In this document: piece by piece, positions 42,479 through 50,994 of the stretch
How positions within the stretch are numbered: the stretch's first letter is position 1
Layout: each line of letters begins with the position of its first letter
Assembly (NCBI GenBank): GCA_019637805.1
Contig: JAHBVB010000002.1
Coordinates: forward strand, 124,001 to 188,000
Reading direction: 5' to 3'
DNA from: Anaerolineales bacterium
GTDB taxonomy: Bacteria > Chloroflexota > Anaerolineae > Anaerolineales > UBA11579
DNA length: 64,000 nucleotides
Position numbers and translations under genes: made by a program
Notes under the pieces: model-generated
The model's input: only the letters and a program-made list of their open reading frames with translations
The model's database searches: none
Told to the model about the DNA's origin: nothing

Positions 42479-42753
42479 TTAGAAATCAACAAGTTCCTTA
42501 GCCAAATCTCTCCAGTTTGGGTTCACGCTGTGGATTAAGTCCAGTTTCTTTTGTCTCGAACCTGCTTTTATCTGCTTCTCTCGAAGTATGGCGGCCTCGA
42601 TATCGTCTGTAACTTCGTAAACACGAGTTTGTCCACGTTATATCTTGCGGTGAAACCATTGCTGCCTTTGCTTTTGTGTTCGAGTACGCGACGCGGCAAA
42701 TCGTTGGTCACTCCAGTGTACAGCACGGAATGTCGCACATTCGTCATTATGTA
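42479..42753 (-). pseudogene. GIY-YIG endonuclease, frameshifted remnant
   Basis: On the minus strand the reading starts [19 protein letters not shown] and [14 protein letters not shown], clear GIY-YIG homology. Near 42626 the frame ends in nonsense. The neighbouring frame continues [20 protein letters not shown], then QKKLDLIHSVNPNWRDLA, ending ELVDF before a TAA at 42479-42481. A single-base deletion in the run GTGTTTACG explains this. The N-terminus before YIMTN is also eroded (no GIY-style YVYI). It could be a sequencing error, but the flanking decay favours a pseudogene. Confidence 0.85.
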
Positions 42754-42778
42754 CTGAGGCCAACTGGTCTTTGCGCAT

Positions 42779-43990
42779 CTATCCCTGTGCTTGCCAGTAC
42801 TCCGCATCGTAGGCGGGCAGCTCGCAGCGCAGCTCGGCGTCCTGGCGGTAGCCCAGGGCGTAGCCAGCCTGCATGATCTGGTGGATCTCGCTGGTGCCTT
42901 CGTAGATCACGCCGCCCTTGGAATTGCGCAGGTAGCGCTCCACGTCGTACTCGTCGCTGAAGCCGTAGGCGCCGTGCACTTGAATGGCCTCGCTGGCCGC
43001 CTCGAAGGAGGCGTCGGTGGCGTACCACTTGGCCAGCGAGGTTTCCTTGGTGTTGCGCTGGCCCTGGTTCTTCATCCAGCCCGATTTCAGATACAGCAGA
43101 CGGGCGGCTTCATAGGACTGCATCATGTAAGCGATCTTTTGCTGCACCAGTTGGAACTGGCCGATCTCTTTACCGAAGGCTTTGCGCTCATGCGCATACT
43201 TCACGCTGGCTTCCAAGCTGGCGCGCACTAGGCCGGTGGCCCCCGCCGCTACCGTGTAGCGCCCGTTGTCCAGGCAGGACATGGCGATCTTGAAGCCTTC
43301 GCCTTCTTCGCCCAGACGGTTCTCGGCCGGCACGCGCACGTCCTGCATCGAGATCCAGCCGGTGGAGCCGGCCCGCACGCCCATCTTGCCGTGGATGTCA
43401 CCGGTCTTCACACCGGGTCGGTCCAGCTCGAGGATGAAGGCGCTCAGGCCGTCATGCGGGTCCACATCCGGGTTGGTGCGCATCACCACCAGGGCATGGT
43501 GCGCCTTGCTGGCCAGCGAGATCCACATCTTCTCGCCGTTCAGCACGTATTCGTCGCCTTCCCGGCGGGCGGTGCCCTTCATGCCAGCCACATCAGAGCC
43601 GGCCCCGGGTTCGGTCAGGCCGAAACAGGCGTACTTCTCGCCTTTGGCCTGCGGCACCAGGAACTTCTGCTTCTGCTCTTCAGTGCCCCACTGCAGCAGG
43701 GCCATGCTGTTCAGGCCCATATGCACGGACATCACCACCCGCAGGGTGGTGTCGGCCACTTCCAGCTCTTCGCAGACCAAACCCAGCGAAATGTAGTCGA
43801 AGCCCTGTCCACCGTAGCGCACTGGGATGTTGATGCCCAAAATACCCAGTTCGGCCATGCGCGGCAGGATGAACGGGGCCATTTCCTGCTTGCGGTCCCA
43901 TTCTTTGATCACGGGAATCACCTCTTTATGAGCGAATTCCCGGACCATGTTCTGCACCATGCGGTGCTCTTCAGTGAGTTGAAAATCCAT
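42779..43990 (-). CDS. Acyl-CoA dehydrogenase (butyryl-CoA dehydrogenase-like)
   Basis: A 403-residue acyl-CoA dehydrogenase. Start [20 protein letters not shown]. Flavin motif [16 protein letters not shown], then [32 protein letters not shown] and [36 protein letters not shown] carries the likely catalytic Glu. It donates electrons to EtfAB, encoded next door on the same strand beyond a repeat region. ATG 43990 follows GAGGG. TATAAT at 44035-44030 gives a leader of ~34 nt. Confidence 0.95.
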   Translation of the reverse strand: MDFQLTEEHRMVQNMVREFAHKEVIPVIKEWDRKQEMAPFILPRMAELGILGINIPVRYGGQGFDYISLGLVCEELEVADTTLRVVMSVHMGLNSMALLQWGTEEQKQKFLVPQAKGEKYACFGLTEPGAGSDVAGMKGTARREGDEYVLNGEKMWISLASKAHHALVVMRTNPDVDPHDGLSAFILELDRPGVKTGDIHGKMGVRAGSTGWISMQDVRVPAENRLGEEGEGFKIAMSCLDNGRYTVAAGATGLVRASLEASVKYAHERKAFGKEIGQFQLVQQKIAYMMQSYEAARLLYLKSGWMKNQGQRNTKETSLAKWYATDASFEAASEAIQVHGAYGFSDEYDVERYLRNSKGGVIYEGTSEIHQIMQAGYALGYRQDAELRCELPAYDAEYWQAQG

Positions 43991-44029
43991 GTGCCCTCTT
44001 GGAAAAGGATTGTGATAGAACGCACGGGC

Positions 44030-44035
44030 ATTATA
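44030..44035 (-). promoter_or_regulatory. -10 element of the acyl-CoA dehydrogenase gene
   Basis: TATAAT on the minus strand, 39 nt before the ATG, with a GAGGG ribosome-binding site in between. No clear -35. Confidence 0.6.
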
Positions 44036-44073
44036 CCGCGAGGCCCGGCCCCACCTGAAGCACACCAGCCCCG

Positions 44074-44079
44074 TATAAT
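44074..44079 (+). promoter_or_regulatory. -10 element of probable leaderless TPR-gene mRNA
   Basis: TATAAT ends 6 nt before the GTG start at 44086, and there is no Shine-Dalgarno sequence. Confidence 0.65.
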
Positions 44080-44085
44080 TTAGGC

Positions 44086-45147
44086 GTGCTCCGTTTCCTG
44101 AAACGCGTCGTTTTGGTCCTTTTGGTGGCCCTGGCCCTGATCGTGCTGCCCAGTACCTGGCTGCGCGGCTTCACCCCGCATGAAGGTCCGCTGCCCACGC
44201 TGACCTACACGCCCACGCCAGATACCCTGGGCGATGCTTACCAGCACGGCCTGGCCCTGGCGGCCCAGCAGCCGTTGGAGGCCCTGCCGCAGCTGGAAGA
44301 GGTCATGCTTAGCGAGCACCCGCAGGCGGAGCAAGCCCGCCTGCTGGCCCGTGCCATTCAGGCCGCCCGGCTGGCGGACAACCAGGCCTACCTGTACACA
44401 GCCACCGCCCAGGCCTTGGCCGCCCTGGGCCACTGGGACCTGGCCCAGCAAGCCTTGCTGCAAGCCGTGCTGGCCGACCCGGACTACGCTGAGGCCTGGG
44501 CCTATCTGGGCGAGGCCCGCTACCAGAACGGGGCGGACCCCTGGGATGCTCTGCAGCGCGCCCTGGAACTCAACCCGCGTTCGGTGGCCGTGCAGCTCTT
44601 CCATGCCCTCTACCAGCAGCGCCGGGGCAATTTCAGCCAAGCGGACAGCCATTTTGCTTTTGCCGCCCAGCTGGACCCTGAAAACCCGGCCATCTATGTG
44701 CAGTGGGGGCAGGGGGCCATGCTGGCCGGCGACCCGTTGGCTGCCCGCCAGCATTTTGAGCAGGCCGCGGGCCTGACGCCCAACGACCCGCAGGTCTGGC
44801 TGGCCCTGGCGCGCTACAGCCTAGACAGCGAGCTGTATGTGGAGCAGCTGGGCCTGCCGGCCGCCATAGAAGCCCACCGCCTGGTAGGCAGCCAGCCGGA
44901 AGTGCTGGTGCTGCTGGGCCGCGCCTATATATTGAAGGGCGACCGCGCCGTGGGTTTGCGCTTTCTGCAGCAGGCCGTGCGGGCTGATGCGGGGTACGCG
45001 CCCGCCCATCTCTACCTGGGGCTGTTTTATCTAGCAGATGAGGAGATTGCCGCCGCTTTGGCGGCGTTCAATCAGGTCATCGACCTGGCGGCGGGCAGTC
45101 CCGAAGCCATTTGGGCCCGGGAGTTGATTTTGCAGTACTCGCAATAA
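44086..45147 (+). CDS. TPR-repeat protein with N-terminal membrane anchor
   Basis: A 353-residue protein. A hydrophobic N-terminal helix (LKRVVLVLLVALALIVLPSTW type, about residues 4-22) acts as an anchor or signal. From about residue 45 to the end there are roughly seven or eight tetratricopeptide repeats, for example YAEAWAYLGEARYQNGADPW and PAIYVQWGQGAMLAGDPLAA. It is likely a scaffold on the outer face of the membrane with unknown partners. It starts with GTG directly after a TATAAT element. Confidence 0.85.
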   Translation: MLRFLKRVVLVLLVALALIVLPSTWLRGFTPHEGPLPTLTYTPTPDTLGDAYQHGLALAAQQPLEALPQLEEVMLSEHPQAEQARLLARAIQAARLADNQAYLYTATAQALAALGHWDLAQQALLQAVLADPDYAEAWAYLGEARYQNGADPWDALQRALELNPRSVAVQLFHALYQQRRGNFSQADSHFAFAAQLDPENPAIYVQWGQGAMLAGDPLAARQHFEQAAGLTPNDPQVWLALARYSLDSELYVEQLGLPAAIEAHRLVGSQPEVLVLLGRAYILKGDRAVGLRFLQQAVRADAGYAPAHLYLGLFYLADEEIAAALAAFNQVIDLAAGSPEAIWARELILQYSQ

Positions 45148-45363
45148 TTGAGTTTGCCTTGGCGAAGGATCCCCGCCGCGATGGTTTGATCCTGCGGAAT
45201 GACACGGCAGCCTGCGCGAAACACTTGATTTCCCGGTCAAATCTCAGCCAGCGACCATACCTGTGCTTTAATCCGGCCGTGGGATCGCCGCAATAAACAT
45301 GTAATATGTAACAAATACCGCCCCCGCTGATTGTTATTATTACAACTTGACAGAGGAGCCGCC

Positions 45364-45714
45364 ATGACCGAAGCCAACTGCATCTTTTGCAAGATCATTG
45401 CCGGGGAATTGCCGGCCGAGATGGTCTATCAGGATGAACAGGTCAGCGCTTTTCGCGACCTCCACCCCAAGGCGCCTATTCACATCCTCATCGTGCCCAA
45501 CATGCACATCCCCAGCACCAATCAGCTGACCTCGCAGGATGTAACCATTGCCGGTCACCTGCTGGCCGCCGCCCCCAAAATCGCCGAGATTGAGGGCATA
45601 TTCGAGCGCGGCTACCGCCTGATCGCCAACACCGGCAGCGACGGACGCCAGGAAGTGCCGCATTTGCACATCCATTTTTTGGGCGGGCAGCCCATGCAGC
45701 ACCCCCTCGGATAG
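45364..45714 (+). CDS. HIT-family (HINT) nucleotide-binding protein
   Basis: A 116-residue histidine-triad protein. The N-terminus is CIFCKIIAGELPAE, DLHPKAPIHILIVP follows, and the triad is HLHIHFLGG near residue 102. HINT proteins hydrolyse purine phosphoramidates and AMP-lysine-type adducts. The ATG at 45364 follows GAGGAG. The 216-nt gap before it is AT-rich near the gene (45300-45345) and holds no recognisable gene. Confidence 0.95.
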   Translation: MTEANCIFCKIIAGELPAEMVYQDEQVSAFRDLHPKAPIHILIVPNMHIPSTNQLTSQDVTIAGHLLAAAPKIAEIEGIFERGYRLIANTGSDGRQEVPHLHIHFLGGQPMQHPLG

Positions 45715-45754
45715 CGCTGCTGGCATTTGTTTCCCTGTAATGGGTGCCAATCGG

Positions 45755-45760
45755 TATAAT
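45755..45760 (+). promoter_or_regulatory. -10 element upstream of yqeY
   Basis: TATAAT ends 9 nt before the ATG at 45770, so the leader would be only 2-3 nt. No ribosome-binding site is present. Confidence 0.6.
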
Positions 45761-45769
45761 TAAAGCCTT

Positions 45770-46216
45770 ATGAGCAAGAAAGCTGAACTCGAAGTAGCGC
45801 TGAAAGAGGCCATGAAAGCCAGCGATGTGGTGCGCAAGAACACGCTGCGCATGACCCTGGCGGCCGTCAAAGAAGCCGAAGTGCAAAAGCGCGGCGACTT
45901 GGATGATGCCGCCGTATTGGCCATCCTGCAGAAGGAAGTTAAATCCCGCCAGGAGGCGATTAACGAGGCGGGCAAAGCCAACCGGCCGGACCTGGCTGAG
46001 GCGGCCCAGGTCGAGATTGCAGTGTTGCAAGACTACCTGCCGCAGGCGATGGACGCCGCAGAGCTTGAAGCGATCGTCACTGCCGCCATTGCGGAAGCAG
46101 GGGCGGCCAGCCCTGCCGATATGGGCAGGGTGATGAAACTGGTCCTGCCGCAGCTGCAGGGACGCGCCGACGGCAGCCAGGTCAGCCAGCTGGTGCGCGA
46201 CAAGCTGCAGTCCTAA
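45770..46216 (+). CDS. yqeY: GatB/YqeY domain protein
   Basis: A 148-residue YqeY, a free-standing helical domain related to the GatB tail. Seen: LKEAMKASDVVRKNTLRM, LQKEVKSRQEAINEAGKANR, LQDYLPQAMDAAELEAIV and a terminal MGRVMKLVLPQL. It is presumed to bind tRNA or assist amidotransferase, with no proven role. It precedes pgpH by 9 nt, and yqeY, pgpH, ybeY and dgkA recur together in several phyla. Confidence 0.95.
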   Translation: MSKKAELEVALKEAMKASDVVRKNTLRMTLAAVKEAEVQKRGDLDDAAVLAILQKEVKSRQEAINEAGKANRPDLAEAAQVEIAVLQDYLPQAMDAAELEAIVTAAIAEAGAASPADMGRVMKLVLPQLQGRADGSQVSQLVRDKLQS

Positions 46217-46225
46217 GCTTTTCTT

Positions 46226-48358
46226 ATGGCCATCCAAACCAGCCCCCAGCGCGCCCCCCGCTGGTCCACCCGCCGCCTCTACTTTCTGGGCCTTGTCTGG
46301 TTGCTGGGTTTGCTGGCTGCCTTATTCATCCTTACCCTCCCTTATACAAATCAGCAAACCTCGCTGACGCTGGAAGCCGGGCAGGTGGCGGTGCAAGACG
46401 TGCTGGCGCCTTACACGCTCAGCTACCAGAGCGAAGTGCTCACCGCCCGGCAGCGTGAGGAAAGCGCCAATGCGGTGGCGCCCATCTACGGCGCGCCGGA
46501 AGCTACTGTGGCGCGTGACCAGCTGGAGCAGCTGCGCCAGGCGCTCAACTTCATCACCACCGTGCGCCAGGACAATTTCGCTTCGCTGGAACAGCAGATC
46601 AATGACCTGGCGGCTTTGCAAAACGTCAACCTGAACCAGGAGACGGCCCAGGCCATTTTGCTGCTCGACGGCGGCGCCTGGCAGAATGTGCAGCAGGAAA
46701 GCATCGTGGTGCTGGAGCAGGTCATGCGCAGCAGCATTCGCCAGGGACGCTTGGAGGAAGCTCGCCGCAGCGTGCCGGCCCTGGTGACCCTCTCCATGCC
46801 GGAGAGCCAGGCCCAAATTGTGGCCCAGCTGGTCTCCAGCTTTGTGGCCCCCAACAGTTTTTATTCTGAAGTCGCCACTGAAGAAGCGCGCGCCCAGGCG
46901 CGCGCCACGGTGCAGCCAGTCACACGCACGTTTCTGAGCAATGAGGTCATTGTGCAGCGCGGCCAGGTGGTCTCCGAGGTCGAGCTGGAGGCCCTGGAAC
47001 AGTTCGGCCTCATCCAGCCCGAGGCCCGCTGGCAGGATTATGTCGCTGTCGGCGCGCTGACCCTGACCCTGTTTACCCTGGCGGCGCTTTTCGTGCGCTC
47101 CCGCCCCGAATTACTGCAAGATGCGCGCAGCCTGGTGCTGGTCACCCTGCTCTTCCTGGCCTTTCTGGCTCTGGCGCGTTTACTGCTCATCGAGCGCACG
47201 GTGGCGCCTTACATCTTCCCGGTGGCGGGCTTCGCCTTGCTGGTGGCCAGCCTGTACAGTTCGCAAGCCGCCATGGTCTTCACCCTGGTCCTGAGCGTGC
47301 TGATCGCCTACAACCTGCCAAACGGCTTTGACTTGACCCTCTATTATTTCCTCAGCAGCCTGTTCGGCATCCTGCTGCTCAAGCGTGCCAAGCGCATCAT
47401 GGCTTACTTCTGGGCGGGAGCCGGGGTGGCCCTGGCGGGGGCGGCCGTGCTGTTGGCCTACCGCCTGCCGCTGGCTTCCACAGATGTGGTCGGCATGGTG
47501 ACCCTGCTGGGGGCCGCCGGGCTGAACGGCTTTGGCGCTGCCAGCCTGACCATCGTGCTGCAGCTCTTGCTAGCGCAGTGGCTGGGGCTTACCACCACCA
47601 TCCAGTTGATGGAGCTGGCCCGGCCGGACCATCCTTTATTGCAATTCATCTTGCGGAATGCGCCGGGCACCTACCAACACAGCCTGCTCATCGCCAACCT
47701 GTCGGAGCAGGCCGCCGAGGCCATCGGCGCCGACCCGGTGCTGACCCGCATCGGCTCGCTGTATCACGACGCCGGCAAGGCCCGCCAGCCGCACTTCTTC
47801 ATCGAGAACCAGGTGCCGGGCAGCAAGAACCCGCATGATGCGCTCACTCCGCAGGAAAGCGCCAAGGTCATCTTGCAGCATGTGCCGGATGGGTTGCAGC
47901 TGGCCGCCAAGCACCACTTGCCCAAGCGCATTCAGGACTTCATCGCTGAGCACCACGGCACCTTGTTGGCGCGCTACCAGTACGCCAAGGCGCTCGAAGC
48001 CGCCGGCGGCGACGAGAGCAAAGTGGACGTAAACGAGTTCCGCTACCCAGGCCCCAAGCCGGGCTCGCGCGAGACTGCCCTAGTCATGCTGGCCGACGGC
48101 TGCGAAGCGCGCACGCGCTCCGAGCGGCCGGACACGCGTGAAGAGTTGCGCGCCCTGGTGAAGAACGTGATCGACAACCGCCTGGCTCAGGGCCAGCTGG
48201 AAAACACCGACCTGACCCTGCAAGACCTGAAGGTCATTGAAGACGTGTTTGTTTCTGGCCTGCGCGGCGTCTATCATCCCCGGCTGGTGTACCCTGAGTT
48301 GGACGAGACCACCATTGCGGCATCTGACGCCCAGCCCAGCTTGAAACCCAAGCAATGA
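46226..48358 (+). CDS. pgpH: 7TM-HD phosphodiesterase (PgpH-like, c-di-AMP hydrolase family)
   Basis: A 710-residue membrane protein. One N-terminal helix (about 15-38), an extracytoplasmic 7TMR-HDED domain (~40-265), then about seven helices (~270-470). A cytoplasmic HD domain follows, with GTYQHSLLIANLSE, LYHDAGKARQPHFFIENQ and EHHGTLLARYQY (metal-binding His/Asp residues). Characterised PgpH proteins cleave cyclic di-AMP to pApA, so the cell probably uses this messenger. No diadenylate cyclase is in the window. It overlaps ybeY by 4 nt. Confidence 0.95.
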   Translation: MAIQTSPQRAPRWSTRRLYFLGLVWLLGLLAALFILTLPYTNQQTSLTLEAGQVAVQDVLAPYTLSYQSEVLTARQREESANAVAPIYGAPEATVARDQLEQLRQALNFITTVRQDNFASLEQQINDLAALQNVNLNQETAQAILLLDGGAWQNVQQESIVVLEQVMRSSIRQGRLEEARRSVPALVTLSMPESQAQIVAQLVSSFVAPNSFYSEVATEEARAQARATVQPVTRTFLSNEVIVQRGQVVSEVELEALEQFGLIQPEARWQDYVAVGALTLTLFTLAALFVRSRPELLQDARSLVLVTLLFLAFLALARLLLIERTVAPYIFPVAGFALLVASLYSSQAAMVFTLVLSVLIAYNLPNGFDLTLYYFLSSLFGILLLKRAKRIMAYFWAGAGVALAGAAVLLAYRLPLASTDVVGMVTLLGAAGLNGFGAASLTIVLQLLLAQWLGLTTTIQLMELARPDHPLLQFILRNAPGTYQHSLLIANLSEQAAEAIGADPVLTRIGSLYHDAGKARQPHFFIENQVPGSKNPHDALTPQESAKVILQHVPDGLQLAAKHHLPKRIQDFIAEHHGTLLARYQYAKALEAAGGDESKVDVNEFRYPGPKPGSRETALVMLADGCEARTRSERPDTREELRALVKNVIDNRLAQGQLENTDLTLQDLKVIEDVFVSGLRGVYHPRLVYPELDETTIAASDAQPSLKPKQ

Positions 48359-48813
48359 TCCATTTTTATATCGAGTCAGACTATCACCAGCCGGGCCGTA
48401 CCGACTTGCTCAATCGAGCTGCTGAGCTGACCCTGCAAGACCAGCAAGCCAATCCGGATTACACCTTTAGCCTGGTGCTGACCGGCGATGAAAAGCTGCA
48501 CGAACTCAATCTGCAGTTCATGGGCCAGGACAAACCCACAGACGTGCTCTCTTTCCCCTCCGGGGACGCCGAGGAGAGCCTCTACCTGGGCGATGTGATC
48601 ATCTCCGTGCCGCGCGCCCAGGCCCAGGCCGAACAGCGCGGCCACAGTCTGGAACAGGAGCTGCAGCTGCTGGCTGTGCATGGTTTGCTGCACCTGCTGG
48701 GCCATGACCACGCCACGCCGCAAGACAAGGCGCAGATGTGGGCGGCCCAGGGGCGCGTGCTGCAGGCCCTGTACATTCCGCTGGAGATTGTGCACGAAGG
48801 TGAAGATGATTGA
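48355..48813 (+). CDS. ybeY: rRNA maturation endoribonuclease YbeY
   Basis: A 152-residue zinc-dependent enzyme for 16S rRNA 3' processing and quality control. The metal site is HGLLHLLGHDH (H-x3-H-x5-H, about residues 104-114). It is preceded by LNLQFMGQDKPTDVLSFP and YLGDVIISVPRAQ. It overlaps pgpH by 4 nt and dgkA by 8 nt. Confidence 0.97.
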   Translation: MIHFYIESDYHQPGRTDLLNRAAELTLQDQQANPDYTFSLVLTGDEKLHELNLQFMGQDKPTDVLSFPSGDAEESLYLGDVIISVPRAQAQAEQRGHSLEQELQLLAVHGLLHLLGHDHATPQDKAQMWAAQGRVLQALYIPLEIVHEGEDD

Positions 48814-49180
48814 CTTTTTGCGCGGCCGCCTGGCTTCGTTTGGCCCCGCCTTTTCCGGCATGGCCTATGTGCTGCGCACCCAGCCGAATGCCTGGGTGCA
48901 CGGTTTTGTCACCCTGGCTGTGGTGGTTCTGGGCCTGTGGCTGCGGGTGGGTCTGGGTGACTGGGTACTGCTGGCCGTGGCGGTCGGGTTGGTGTGGGTC
49001 GCCGAGTTCTTCAACACCGCTCTGGAGGCGATTGTGGACCTGGCCAGCCCGCAGCAGCACCCGCTGGCCAAGGCCGCCAAAGACGTCAGCGCCGCTGCAG
49101 TGGTGCTGGCCGCGCTGACATCCTCTGTGTTGGGTGTGCTGGTGCTGGGGCCGCCGCTGTGGGCGCGGCTGTTTGGTTAG
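48806..49180 (+). CDS. dgkA: Diacylglycerol/undecaprenol kinase (DgkA family)
   Basis: A 124-residue membrane kinase with three helices and the family motif EFFNTALEAIVDL (about residues 68-80), which contains catalytic Glu and Asn. It phosphorylates diacylglycerol or undecaprenol to return lipid carriers to wall synthesis. It starts 8 nt inside ybeY (ATG 48806). The stop overlaps the converging glutaredoxin-like gene by 4 nt with no terminator. Confidence 0.94.
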   Translation: MIDFLRGRLASFGPAFSGMAYVLRTQPNAWVHGFVTLAVVVLGLWLRVGLGDWVLLAVAVGLVWVAEFFNTALEAIVDLASPQQHPLAKAAKDVSAAAVVLAALTSSVLGVLVLGPPLWARLFG

Positions 49181-49440
49181 GCCAGCCCTTCCTGCGCCAG
49201 GACTTCATCCAGTTGGGCGTTGCTCGGTTCGGTCAGGATCACCTTGCGTTGGCCTTCACCGAATACGATGGTCGGCGTGCTGCGGAAACCGCCGTTGATA
49301 AAGACCACAAACCGTTCGGCTTCCGCATCCAGGTCAATATCCACTTCCCGAAAGGGAATATTGCGCTGGCGCAGGTGCTGCATGCTGCGCAGCGAATCTT
49401 CGCAGTGACTGTCGCCGTAAAGAGTGAGGAGCATAGACAT
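49177..49440 (-). CDS. Glutaredoxin-like protein with a single active-site Cys
   Basis: An 87-residue thioredoxin-fold protein: MLLTLYGDSHCEDSLRS (Cys13), FREVDIDLDAEA, then cis-proline segment STPTIVFG. Normal glutaredoxins have CxxC. Here the second Cys is Ser (C-E-D-S), so it could act only by a monothiol mechanism. ATG 49440 lies 7 nt after TACAAT and lacks a Shine-Dalgarno sequence. ATG 49434 is an alternative. Confidence 0.85.
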   Translation of the reverse strand: MSMLLTLYGDSHCEDSLRSMQHLRQRNIPFREVDIDLDAEAERFVVFINGGFRSTPTIVFGEGQRKVILTEPSNAQLDEVLAQEGLA

Positions 49441-49447
49441 AGTGGCT

Positions 49448-49453
49448 ATTGTA
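49448..49453 (-). promoter_or_regulatory. -10 element of probable leaderless glutaredoxin-like mRNA
   Basis: TACAAT on the minus strand ends 7 nt before the ATG at 49440. Confidence 0.55.
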
Positions 49454-49516
49454 GCCCGCCCCAGGAATGGCTCACGATCCATAATACAATCCTCGCGCAC
49501 CTGACCTGAATTCCGC

Positions 49517-50371
49517 ATGAACTCCACGCAATCCTTCCAATTCGGCACGGTTGGCTCGCCGATCAGCAACCCCAAGAAGCCGGGCGGCAGCGCTGGCGCG
49601 GCCTTGCACATCGCCGCGCTGGGCCTGGGCGCCTTGGAACTGGGCTGGGTGCAGTCCGTGCGGGTCAGCGAAGCCACCTGCGCCCAGATTAAGGCCGCCG
49701 CGCAGCAGGCGGGCATTTCGCTCAGTATCCACGCACCGTATTACATCAACCTAAACGCCAGCCAAGAAGAATGGCCCAAGGCGCGCCAGCGTTTGATGGA
49801 CGCCGCGCACTACGGTTACCTGGCTGGTGCCCGGGACATCATCTTTCACCCCGGCGGTTACCAGGGGAGATCGCCCGCTGCGGCTCTGGCGCTCTCCATC
49901 CCGCGCCTGGCCGCCTGCGTCGAGGCATTGCGCGCCGCCGGCAACCCGGTCACCTTGCGGCCGGAGACGATGGGCAAGGCCGGCCAGCTGGGCAGCTTTG
50001 CCGAAGTGCTGGAGCTGGCCCGTGCCGTGCCTGGCGTGCAGCCCTGCCTGGACTTTGCCCATCTGCACGCCCGCACCGGTGATGGCAGCCTGAACAGCTA
50101 TGCCGAGTGGGTTGCCTTGCTGGAGGCCTACGGCCGCGCCCTGGGCGAACCTGCGCTCAAGACGCTCAGCTGCCACCTCTCGGGCATTGCTTACACGGCC
50201 AAGGGCGAAAAGCACCACCTGACCATGGCCGAAACCGACTTCCGTCTGGAAGAGCTGATGCGCGCCCTGCATGACATGCGCTGCGCCGGGCGTATCCTGA
50301 GCGAAAGCCCCATCATGGAAGAGGATGCGCTGCTCTTTCAGTGCGTCTGGCGTGAGGTCTCCGGCGAATGA
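49517..50371 (+). CDS. Endonuclease IV-like / xylose-isomerase-like TIM-barrel protein
   Basis: A 284-residue AP-endonuclease-2-family TIM barrel. Metal-binding positions resemble Nfo: LSIHAPYYINL, IIFHPGGYQG, VTLRPETMGK, CLDFAHLHAR, CHLSGI and ILSESP. This points to deoxyribonuclease IV activity at abasic sites. Relatives that isomerise sugars share the fold, so the call is strengthened by its 4-nt overlap with a uracil-DNA glycosylase gene. TACAAT (49485-49490) is a possible -10; no Shine-Dalgarno sequence is seen. Confidence 0.85.
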   Translation: MNSTQSFQFGTVGSPISNPKKPGGSAGAALHIAALGLGALELGWVQSVRVSEATCAQIKAAAQQAGISLSIHAPYYINLNASQEEWPKARQRLMDAAHYGYLAGARDIIFHPGGYQGRSPAAALALSIPRLAACVEALRAAGNPVTLRPETMGKAGQLGSFAEVLELARAVPGVQPCLDFAHLHARTGDGSLNSYAEWVALLEAYGRALGEPALKTLSCHLSGIAYTAKGEKHHLTMAETDFRLEELMRALHDMRCAGRILSESPIMEEDALLFQCVWREVSGE

Positions 50372-50994
50372 AGGCGCAGCAGGCCTTCGCACAGCTGCAA
50401 GGGGACATGCGCGCCTGCCGGGTTTGCCTGCAGGCAGGCTATTACATTGAGCCGACGGCGGTCACGCAAGGCCAGCTCTCCGCCCGCATGATGACGATCG
50501 GCCAGGCTCCTGGCGTGACCGAAGTGGAGGCCAAGCGGCCCTTCAATGCGGGCAGCGGCAAGCGCCTGTTCCAGTGGCTGGGCCAGGCGGGCATTGATGA
50601 AGATTGGTTCCGCCGCACACAGTACATGACCTCGGTCACCAAATGCTTCCCCGGCAAGGCTCCATCCGGCGGCGGAGACCGCGTACCTTCCCGCGCCGAG
50701 CAGGAGTTGTGCCGGCCGTTTCTGGAACGCGAGTTGGCCCTGGTGCAGCCCGAGCTGATCATCCCCATCGGCCGCCTGGCCATCGAGCGGTTCTTTCCCG
50801 CCAAGCCGCCGCTGGAAGCCTTGATCGGCAGCCAGCACGAGCTGGACGGCCGCTGGCTGGTGCCGCTGCCGCATCCCTCCGGGGCCAGCCGCTGGCATCA
50901 GATCGCCGAGAACCGGGAGCGCATTGAGCAGGCCATCCAACTGATCGCCGCCCACTACCGCCGGCTGTTCCCTGACTTGGCTAAAGCTGCTTGA
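50368..50994 (+). CDS. Iron-sulfur uracil-DNA glycosylase (family 4/5-like)
   Basis: A 208-residue UDG-superfamily protein. Motif A is GQAPGVTEVEAKRPF (about 45-59), motif B is LPHPSGASRW (167-176), and four Cys (17, 20, 93, 115) have the spacing of a 4Fe-4S cluster as in thermophile UDGa/UDGb. It would remove uracil from DNA, and the upstream gene would cut the resulting abasic site. The two genes overlap by ATGA. Its 3' end overlaps the converging DUF4287-like gene by 14 nt. Confidence 0.88.
   Translation: MKAQQAFAQLQGDMRACRVCLQAGYYIEPTAVTQGQLSARMMTIGQAPGVTEVEAKRPFNAGSGKRLFQWLGQAGIDEDWFRRTQYMTSVTKCFPGKAPSGGGDRVPSRAEQELCRPFLERELALVQPELIIPIGRLAIERFFPAKPPLEALIGSQHELDGRWLVPLPHPSGASRWHQIAENRERIEQAIQLIAAHYRRLFPDLAKAA

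Noticed and set aside
45347..45352. TTGACA as promoter of the HIT gene
   Set aside because: It is only 11 nt from the ATG, which leaves no room for a -10 element.
45148..45363. Small gene in the gap after the TPR gene
   Set aside because: Short frames exist, but none has a ribosome-binding site or a recognisable sequence. The region contains a fragment resembling the palindromic repeats (GCGGAATGACACGG).
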